NCBI GenBank assembly: GCA_039707655.1
Contig: CM077674.1
Coordinates: 235,329,904 to 235,393,903 of the forward strand
Direction of reading: 5' to 3'
Length of the DNA stretch: 64,000 nucleotides
From: Elymus sibiricus
Taxonomy: Eukaryota; Streptophyta; Magnoliopsida; Poales; Poaceae
Made by a program: the position numbers and the translations under genes. Shown here one piece after another: positions 56,595 to 64,000 of the stretch. The notes under the pieces were generated by a model. The model saw only the letters and a list, made by a program, of their open reading frames with translations. It searched no databases and was not told the origin of the DNA. The first letter of the stretch is position 1. Each line of letters starts with the position of its first letter.

Positions 56595-57239
56595 TTCTAA
56601 CCTTCGCAGATGATTTGAGTAGATATGGGTATATCTACTTGATGAAACACAAGTCTGAAACATTTGAAAAGTTCAAAGAATTTCAGAGTGAAGTAGAGAA
56701 TCATCGTAACAAGAAAATAAAGTTTCTACGATCTGATCGCGGAGGTGAATATTTGAGTTACGAGTTTGGCCTTCATTTAAGAAAATATGGAATTGTTTCA
56801 CAACTCACGCCACCTGGAACACCACAGCGTAATGGTGTGTCCGAACGTCGTAACCGTACTTTATTGGATATGGTGCGTTCTATGATGTCTCTTACCGATT
56901 TGCCGCTATCGTTTTTGGGGTTATGCATTAGAGACAGCTGCATTCACGTTAAATAGGGCACCGTCTAAATCCGTTGAGATGACACCATATGAACTATGGT
57001 TTGGCAAGAAACCTAAGCTGTCGTTTCTTAAAGTTTGGGGATGCGATGCTTATGTGAAAAAGCTTCAACCTGATAAGCTCGAACCCAAAGCGGAGAAGTG
57101 CGTCTTCATAGGATACCCTAAAGAAACAATTGGGTACACCTTCTACCACAGATCCGAAGGCAAGGTCTTTGTTGCCAAGAATGGGTCCTTTCTAGAGAAG
57201 GAGTTTCTCTCGAAAGAAGTGAGTGGGAGGAAAGTATAA
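56595..57239 (+). pseudogene. gag-pol: copia integrase (two frame segments, stop at end)
   Basis: The core continues with TFADDLSRYGYIYLMKHKSE (second frame), IKFLRSDRGGEYLS with the second catalytic D, and TPPGTPQRNGVSERRNRT with the catalytic E. One extra T in the run at about 56912-56918 shifts to the third frame, which carries NRAPSKSVEMTPYELWFGKK, FLKVWGCDAYVKKLQPDKLE and the copia integrase C-terminus (EKCVFIGYPKETIGY). An in-frame TAA at 57237-57239 ends it. Confidence 0.88.
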
Positions 57240-59033
57240 CTTGATGAGGTAATTGTACCTTCTCTCGAATTAGAAAGTAGCTCATCAGAGAAAACCGTTC
57301 CCGTGATGCCTACACCAATAAGAGAGGAAGATAATGATAAAGATCATGAAACTTCAGATCAAGTTACTACTGAACTTCGTAGGTCGAGCAGAGTACGTTC
57401 CGCACCAGAGTGGTACGGTAATCCTGTTCTGGAAGTTATGTTGTTAGACAACAGCGAACCTACGAACTATGAAGAAGCTATGATAAGCCCGGATTCCGAC
57501 AAATGGCTTGAGGCCATGAAATCTGAGATAGGATCCATGTATGAGAACAAAGTGTGGACTTTGGTGGACTTGCCCGATGATCGGCAAGCCATTGAGAATA
57601 AATGGATTTTTAAGAGGAAGACAGATGCTGATGGTAATATCACTGTCTACAAAGCTCGACTTGTCGCGAAAGGTTTTCGACAAGTTCAAGGGGTTGACTA
57701 CGATGAGACTTTCTCACCCGTAGCGATGCTTAAGTCTGTACGAATCATGTTAGCAATTGCCGCATTTTATGATTATGAAATCTGGCAAATGGATGTTAAA
57801 ACTGCATTCCTCAATGGTTTTCTCAAAGAAGAGTTGTATATGATGCAACCAGAAGGTTTTGTCAATCCTAAGGGTGCTAACAAAGTGTGCAAGCTCCAGC
57901 GATCCATCTATGGACTGGTGCAAGCATCTCGGAGTTGGAATATACACTTTGATGAGGTGATCAAAGCATATGGTTGTTTATAGACTTACGGTGAAGCCTG
58001 TATTTACAAGAAAGTGAGTGGGAGCTCTGTAGCATTTCTAGTATTATATGTGGATGATATATTGTTCATTGGAAATGATATATAATTTCTGGATGGCATA
58101 AAGGGATACTTGAATAAGAATTTTTCAATGAAAGACCTCGGTGAAGCTGCTTATATATTGGGCATCAAGATCTATAGGGATAGGTCAAGACGCTTGATAG
58201 GACTTTCAGAAAGCACATACCTTGACAAAGTTTTGAAGAAGTTCAAAATGGATCAGTCAAAGAAAGGGTTCTTGCCTGTCTTGCAAGGTGTGAAGTTGAG
58301 TCAGACTCAATGCCCGACCACGACAGAAGATATAGAGAAAATGAAAGTCATTCCCTATGCCTCAGCCATAGGTTCTATTATGTATGCCATGCTGTGTACC
58401 AGACCTGATGTGTGCCTTGCCATAAGTTTGGCAGGGAGGTACCAGAGTAATCCAGGAGTGGATCACTGGACAGCGGTCAAGAATATCCTGAAGTACCTGA
58501 AAAGGACCAAGGACATGTTTCTCGTTTATGGAGGTGACGAAGAGCTCATCGTAAAGGGTTATGTCGATGCAAGCTTCGACACTGATCCGGATGACTCTAA
58601 GTCACAAACCGGATACGTATTTATATTAAATGGTGGAGCTGTCAGTTGGTGCAGTTCCAAGCAGAGCGTCGTGGCGGGATCTACTTGTGAAGCGGAATAC
58701 ATAGCTGCTTCGGAAGCAACACATGAAGGAGTCTGGATGAAGGAGTTCATATCCGATCTAGGTGTAATACCTAGTGCATCGGGTCCAATGACAATCTTTT
58801 GTGACAACACTGGAGAAATTGCTATATCCAAGGAGCCCAGGTTTCACAAGAAGACCAAACACATCAAGAGACGCTTCAACTCCATTCATGAATATGTCAA
58901 GGATGGAGACATAGAAATTTGCAAAGTACACACGGATCTGAATGTGGCAGACCCGTTGACTAAGCCTCTTCCACGAGCAAAACATGATCAGCACCAAGAC
59001 TCCATGGGTGTTAGATTCATTACTATGTAATCT
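57240..59033 (+). pseudogene. gag-pol: copia reverse transcriptase and RNase H (third frame, two internal stops)
   Basis: Same frame as the preceding segment. Reverse transcriptase blocks: SEIGSMYENKVWTLVDLP, IENKWIFKRKTDADG, YKARLVAKGFRQVQG, WQMDVKTAFLNGFLKEELY, KLQRSIYGL and LYVDDILFIGND with the catalytic YVDD at about 58050. TAG at 57981-57983 and TAA at 58083-58085 flank this catalytic block. RNase H follows from about 58540: GYVDASFDTDPDDSKSQTGY, CEAEYIAASEATHEGVWMKE, IFCDNTGEIAISKEP and CKVHTDLNVADPLTKPLPRA. The frame ends at about 59030. Catalytic residues of both domains are intact. Confidence 0.9.
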
Positions 59034-59047
59034 AGATTATTGACTCT

Positions 59048-59063
59048 AGTGCAAGTGGGAGAC
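59048..59063 (+). other. copia polypurine tract region
   Basis: AGTGCAAGTGGGAGAC-like purine-rich stretch directly before the 3' LTR start at 59064. This is where plus-strand DNA synthesis is primed in LTR elements. Confidence 0.7.
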
Positions 59064-60568
59064 TGATGAAAATATGCCCTAGAGGCAATAATAAAGTTGT
59101 TATTATTTTATATTTCCTTGTTCATGATAAAGGTTTATTATTCATGCTAGAATTGTATTGACCGGAAACTTAAATACATGTGTGAATACATAAACAAATA
59201 CCGTGTCCCTAGTGAGCCTCTACTAGACTAGCTCGTTGATCAAAGATGGTTAAGGTTTCCTAACCATAGACATGAGTTGTCATTTGATAACGGTGAAAGA
59301 ACATGTGCTGCCCCCATGTTTGGTTTTGGTAATTGATGACAATCTCTATGGACTAATGGTTGCCTTGAGTTATATTTGAAGGGTTTGTCCATAGGCTTTG
59401 CTTGTAGACCATTTGTTGGTCTCAAGGTGATTTGAAGAAGAATATGTGTTGACCAAGGTTATTCATGGAGTTATCCAAAGATTGGTCATGTAAGAGATGA
59501 GCCTATTGCAAGCATGTCTTGAAGAAGGAGATTGTGTGAACATTCATGTTTACCTTCAAGACATCATCCTAATGAAGAGAGTTGGAAAGATTCAAGGTTG
59601 ATCAAGACTAAATATGAAGAGTGATTCGAGTTGATCAACACACAAAGCGTAGAAGATGTACCGAGTGGGATCAAGTGATCTCACGGTATGGTAAGCATTG
59701 TCCATTACGCTTTGTGTACTAACCCATGTTCTATGCAAGAGTTCTTTGTGGGGTTAGGTTTGTTTCCATGGGCGTGCATCAAAAGGAAGATATCACACAA
59801 CCCATGGAGGATGACATCAAGTGGTGATCGTCATCAAGATTGCGGTGTGCAAGTTCAAGTGGAGCATCACGAAGAGATCACATGCTTGAAGCTTGCTGTC
59901 CATTGTGGTGACAATGGACTTGTGAAGATGTGCCGAAGAGTGGCTCACCCATAGTGGAGTATGGGGGAGCAATCAGCTAGTCTTCATCGAGCCGGCGCAA
60001 TCAAGAAAGGTGGTCCAACTTGAGGAGGTCAAGATCGTCATCATCTAGCTCAAGTGGACTTTGCGCAAGGCAAAGGTTTGCCCTTGATAGGTTTTCTATT
60101 TTACCGGTCTCATGGTAGTAGTTGGGAGACCGGGTTATAGGATCGATAGCCGTACTATCAAGGGGGGCTCTCAAGTGAGTAGCTTTATCATATCTTCGTA
60201 GAGAGCTCAAACCATTGCATCCTTGCATCATATTTCTTGGTTTGTGTTTGGTGTTTCTCTTTGTGAGTCTTTGAGCTTTTGGTCATCTTCATGACAAGCT
60301 CGAGGTCATCGAAAACGGAGTTCATATATGTATCTTCTATGATGTTTTCGATGTTGGAGTTTATGCCGGTTCTTCATTCATAGAGGTTTCTCATCTCTAT
60401 ATCATTGGTATTTTCTCTACTGCCACTTCTTAATATAACCAGTCGCTGTTGGATAGTATTTGTCGTCCTCTATCCAACAAGCTTGAGTTTGCTCAATTCG
60501 GAGCTCATTTGCAGAAGTTATGGCAGTTCAGGGTTTATTGTTTGTCTGGGCAGTTTACCTGTCACCAA

Positions 60569-61021
60569 AGCGGTAGTACCGCTCGGGACCACGGTAGTAC
60601 CGCTTGACACGGTACTACCGCCCCTACTACCGTTGCACTACCGTGATTTCTACTGGCATTCTTTTTCGTTTAGCGGTAGTAAAGCGGTAGTGGAGCGGTA
60701 GTACCGCTTGACACGGTACTACCGCCCCTACTACCGTTGCACTACCGTGATTTCTTCTGGTATCATTTTTTTGCTAAGCGGTAGTTGAGCGGTAGTAGAG
60801 CGGTAGTACCGCTTGGTGCGTCACTACCGCCCCCTACTACCGTGCCACTGCCGTGCTTTGTTCTGTTGCCCAGTTTTCCTAAGCGGTAGTACCGCTTGGT
60901 CGGAACGGTAGTACCGCTTAGTGCGGCACTACCGCTCCAGTTCCTTGTTGATTGCCTGCTGTTTTTGAATTACTACCGCACGAGCGGTAGTACCGCTCGC
61001 AAGAGCGGTAGTACCGCTTGT
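60569..61021. repeat. cluster of the palindromic word AGCGGTAGTACCGCT
   Basis: Within about 450 bp the perfect 15-bp palindrome AGCGGTAGTACCGCT and partial forms (CGGTAGTACCGCTTG, GGTACTACCGCC) occur a dozen or more times at irregular spacing. Adjacent inverted copies can form many alternative hairpins. It lies 30-480 bp upstream of the LTR TATA box, the position of an enhancer in an LTR U3 region. Confidence 0.85.
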
Positions 61022-61050
61022 GCGCGTCCTGCACGGGTAACGGTTGGATT

Positions 61051-61062
61051 TGGGGTGGCCCT
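61051..61062 (+). promoter_or_regulatory. TATA box of the solo LTR
   Basis: CTATAAAAGGGG in the middle of the LTR, right after the palindrome cluster and before a CT-rich leader. Confidence 0.7.
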
Positions 61063-61605
61063 ATAAAAGGGGTCTTCTTCCCCAACGGTTTTCTTATCCA
61101 TTACAGCTCTCTCTCCTCCCATTGTTGACCTTCTAGAGCTTTGCTAACTCTCAATCCCTCCATGGTTTCTTGCTAGTTTTTGGGGGAAAAGAGAGAGGAG
61201 ATCTAGATCCACATTTCCACCAATCACTTTCTCCTCTAAGTGAGGGGAACCCCTTGGATCTAGTTCTTGGAGTTCTTCGTGTTCTTCTTCGTTCTTCCTC
61301 TCATTTTCCTCCATAGCTTTTGTTGCTTTGGTGGGATTTGAGAGAGGAGGACTTGGGCACTCCGTGTGCCCTTGCCATTGCATTAGTTGCATCGGTTTGA
61401 GTTCTCCACGGTGATACGTGGAAGTTAGTAGTTGAGAAGCTTATTACTCTTGGGTGTTTGAGCACCCTAGAGCTTGTTCCTCTTGGGTGCCTTGGCGCCC
61501 TAGACGGCTTGGTGGTGCCTCGGAGCCACATTCCATTGTGGTGAAGCTCCGGGCAAGCGTCGGGGTCTCCAATTAGGTTGTGGAGATCACCCCGAGCAAT
61601 TTGAC

Positions 61606-61710
61606 GGGTACCGGTGACCGCCCCCAAGGGTTGCCAAAGTGTACGGGTTCGGTGACCGCCCTCAAGGGTCCCATTTGTACGGGTTCGGTGACCGCCCTCA
61701 AGGGTCCCTT
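61606..61710. repeat. three tandem copies of a unit of about 36 bp
   Basis: The core GGTGACCGCCCTCAAGGGT appears three times with GTACGGGTTC between copies. It is in the transcribed part of the solo LTR. Confidence 0.85.
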
Positions 61711-63651
61711 AGTGGAATCACGGCACCTTGCATTGTGCGAGGGCGTGAGGAGAATACGGTGGCCCTAGTGGCATTGTTGGGGAGCATTGTGCCTCCACAC
61801 CGCTCCAAACGGAGATTAGCATCCGCAAGGGTGTGAACTTCGGGATACATCGTCGTCTCCGCGTGCCTCGGTTATCTCTTACCCGACCCCTTTACTTATG
61901 CACTTTACTTTGTGATAGCCATATTGTTTCTTGTTATATATCTTGCTATCACTTAGTTGTTTATCTTGCTTAGCATAAGTTGTTGGTGCACATAGGTGAG
62001 CCTAGTCGATTTAGGTTTTGTGCTTGTCAAATTAACCGCTACGTTTATTCCGCATTTGTTCAAGCCTAAACCGTAATTATTTTAAAGCGCCTATTCACCC
62101 CCCCCCCCTCTAGGCGACATCCACGATCTTTCAAACGGGATCACATCATTAGGAGAATGATGTGATGGACAAGACCCATCCGTTAGCTTAGCATATGATC
62201 GTTCTGTTTATTGCTACTGATTTCTTGAATGTCAAATACATGTTCCTCAGACCATGAGATCATGCAACTGCCGGATACCGGAGGAATACCTTGTGTGCTA
62301 TCAAACGTCACAACGTAACTGGGTGATCATAAAGATGCTCTACAGGTATCTCTGAAGGTGTCCGTTGAGTTGGCATGGATCGAGACTGGGATTTGTCACT
62401 CCGTGTTTCGGAGAGGTATCTCTGGGCCCTCTCGGTAATGCACATCATAAGAAGCTTGCAAGCAAAGTGCCTAAGGAGTTAGTTACGGGATAATGTATTA
62501 CGGAACGAGTAAAGAGACTTGCCAGTAACGAGATTGAACTAGGTATGGAGATACCGACGATCGAATCTCGGGCAAGTAACATACCGACGGACAAAGGGAA
62601 TTATGTATGTTGTCATTGCGGTTCGACCGATAAGATCTTCGTGGAATATGTAGGAACCAATATGAGCATCCAGGTTCCGCTATTGGTTATTGACCGGAGA
62701 GGCGTCTTAGTCCTGTCTACATCATTCCCGAACCCGTAGGGTCCGCACACTTAACGTTCGTTGACGATATAGTGTTATATGAGTTATGTGAATTGGTAAC
62801 CGAATGTTGTTCGGAGTCCCGGATGAGATCCCGGACGTCACGAGGAGTCTCGGAATGGTCGAGAGGTAAAGATTTATATATGGGAAGTCATATTTTGGGT
62901 TCGGAAAAAAGGTGCAGTTTTTTCGGTATTGTACCGGGAAGCTTGCAGAAGGTTCCGGAGGATTCCGGAGGAGTCCGGAAGTCCACAAGTGGGTCCACCA
63001 CGTCCCAAGGGCTGGCATGGGCTAAGGGGAGGCGCCCTGGCCTTATTGGGCCAGGCGCACCAAGTCCTCAAAAGCCCACGCAGCTAGGGAAAGAAAAAAA
63101 AGGGAGAGTCCTAGTAGGAATAGGATTGGACTTTGGAGTCCAAGTCCACGTGTGTACTATTCAAGGTTACTGTTCACATGGCACTATTCCTTCTACTCCA
63201 AGCCCCTACACATATATAAATAGAGGAGAGGGGGCGCCCCAAAGGGGACAACGTTGTCTTAGCCGTGTGCGGCGCCCCCCTCCACAGTTCCGTTCCTCGG
63301 ACATATTTTCGCAGTGCTTGGGCGAAGCCCTGCGGAGATAGCATCACCATCACCGTCACCACGCCGTCGTGCTGCCGGAACTCATCCACTACCTCGCTGT
63401 CTTGCTGGATCAAGAAGTCGAGGACGTCACCGAGCTGAACGTGTGCTGAACGCGGAGGTGCCGTACGTTCGGTGCTCGGTCGGTTGGATCGTGAAGTTGT
63501 TCGACGACATCAACCGCGTTGTTCTAACGCTTCCGCTTACGGTCTATGAGGGTACGTAGACATACTTCCCCTCTCGTAGCAATGCATCTCCATGGATAGA
63601 TCTTGCGTGTGCGTAGAAATTTTTTTGTTTTCCATGCAACGTTCCCCAACA

Positions 63652-64000
63652 TCAGGATCATGGTCGCGACCACAGATCTGGAGTCCTCACTGATGGCGCC
63701 GGGCAAGACGACGTAGCCGTGCGAAGTGATTGCCTGGGCACTGGCTGCAAGGGACTCCCTGAATCAAGACAGAAGGGTGCGGTGGGAAGCCTTCTGGAGA
63801 CTCCAGCCACCGGAGAGCAATGCACTGGCAGCGTCCGTGGCACCCGCTCCCCGGTGAGCTCGCCTGGGCTGCAACAGCCGGATGACAGAATGGATGAGGC
63901 GCTACTAGTCATGGAGATCTCTGGAGGTTTTAGATTCGCTCGAAGAGAAAGGCCACCCAGGTTGCAAAACAGAGTCGCTGACGTTGCAGCCAGGTCGCCA
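63652..64000 (+). pseudogene. continuation of the sequence interrupted by copia
   Basis: After the right target duplication TCAGG, the frame that starts at 51973 continues to a TAG at 63714-63716. A further plus frame at about 63880-64000 reads LLVMEISGGFRFARRERPPR and then LQNRVADVAARS to the window edge; such a basic Arg-rich run resembles the linker before the C-terminus of plant LINE ORF1 proteins. The identity is uncertain. Confidence 0.35.

Larger units (their letters stand above)
59294..62133 (+). mobile_element. solo LTR, 2840 bp, nested in the copia 3' LTR
   Basis: Begins TGAAAGA and ends TCTTTCA, a perfect 7-bp terminal inverted repeat with TG...CA ends, and is flanked by AACGG at 59289-59293 and 62134-62138. 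No PBS, coding domain or second LTR is present, so it arose by LTR-LTR recombination. It contains a TATA box (CTATAAAAGGGG) at about 61051-61062, a palindrome cluster, and a CACCCCCCCCCCCTCTAGGCG tail near the 3' end. The sequence, with its AGCGGTAGTACCGCT words, is one I recall as very common in wheat. Confidence 0.92.
52111..63651 (+). mobile_element. Ty1/copia LTR retrotransposon, WIS/Angela-like, with nested solo LTR
   Basis: The 11.5-kb element is flanked by a 5-bp target duplication TCAGG (52106-52110 and 63652-63656). LTRs begin TGATGGAAATATGCCC or TGATGAAAATATGCCC and end TTCCCCAACA. Between them are a primer-binding site, gag, protease, integrase, reverse transcriptase and RNase H in copia order, and a polypurine tract. 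LTR start and protein motifs resemble the WIS/Angela/BARE family of Triticeae. The 3' LTR was later split by a 2840-bp solo LTR. The two LTRs differ at about 30 of 1742 positions by eye, so the insertion is young, but the pol frame is broken and this copy cannot act alone. Confidence 0.95.
59064..63651 (+). repeat. copia 3' LTR, split by the solo LTR
   Basis: The two parts are 59064-59293 and 62139-63651, 1743 bp together, matching the 5' LTR in length. They join at GATAACGG, which reads continuously as GATAACGGGATCAC in the 5' LTR. It ends CAACA at 63651. Confidence 0.95.

Noticed and set aside
60566..61022. CRISPR-like array
   Set aside because: The repeated word is palindromic, spacing is irregular, there are no unique spacers of constant length, and it lies in a plant LTR.

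Overview
This looks like nuclear DNA of a grass of the wheat tribe (Triticeae: Triticum, Aegilops or a close relative). The basis is three plant gene models with introns and chloroplast, Golgi or cytoskeleton-type products, Stowaway MITEs with CTCCCTCCGT ends, a very young WIS/Angela-like copia element, Tat-type gypsy, L1/RTE LINEs, and about three quarters of the window being transposon-derived. Species assignment is inference from recalled repeat families; no search was run.

Layout. 1-6209: 3' part of a Tat-like Ty3/gypsy element (RT, two RNase H regions, integrase, an antisense ORF with a B3-like DNA-binding domain, and an 892-bp 3' LTR). 6210-11900: AT-rich, with a MITE, TA microsatellites, unidentified exon-like fragments and a Helitron-type 3' terminus. 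12054-13051: non-autonomous Mutator element with a perfect 9-bp target duplication. 13061-20290: a small gene island, TIC20 (+) and a URGT-type nucleotide-sugar transporter (-), convergent, about 1.1 kb apart. 20400-32100: LINE RNase H fragments, a large unclassified repeat, an RTE tail, LTR-like debris and a decayed L1 (-). 32670-39373: fold-back MITE, Stowaway, and an L1 element whose two ORFs are both open. 42185-44729: filament-like plant protein gene (+). 44730-50761: MITEs and poly(A)-type retroposons, one with a 15-bp target duplication. 51081-64000: an unidentified coding-like sequence split by an 11.5-kb copia element (TSD TCAGG), whose 3' LTR is itself split by a 2.84-kb solo LTR (TSD AACGG).

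The three host genes are housekeeping-type genes with no obvious shared pathway: chloroplast protein import (TIC20), Golgi nucleotide-sugar transport (URGT) and a coiled-coil filament-like protein (FPP). They sit as islands in nested transposons. The most unusual items are the B3-like domain in the antisense ORF of the gypsy element, the open L1 element, the Helitron-like end next to exon-like fragments, and the solo LTR carrying a dense field of a 15-bp perfect palindrome. I see no prokaryotic system, no CRISPR array and no rRNA or intact tRNA gene.
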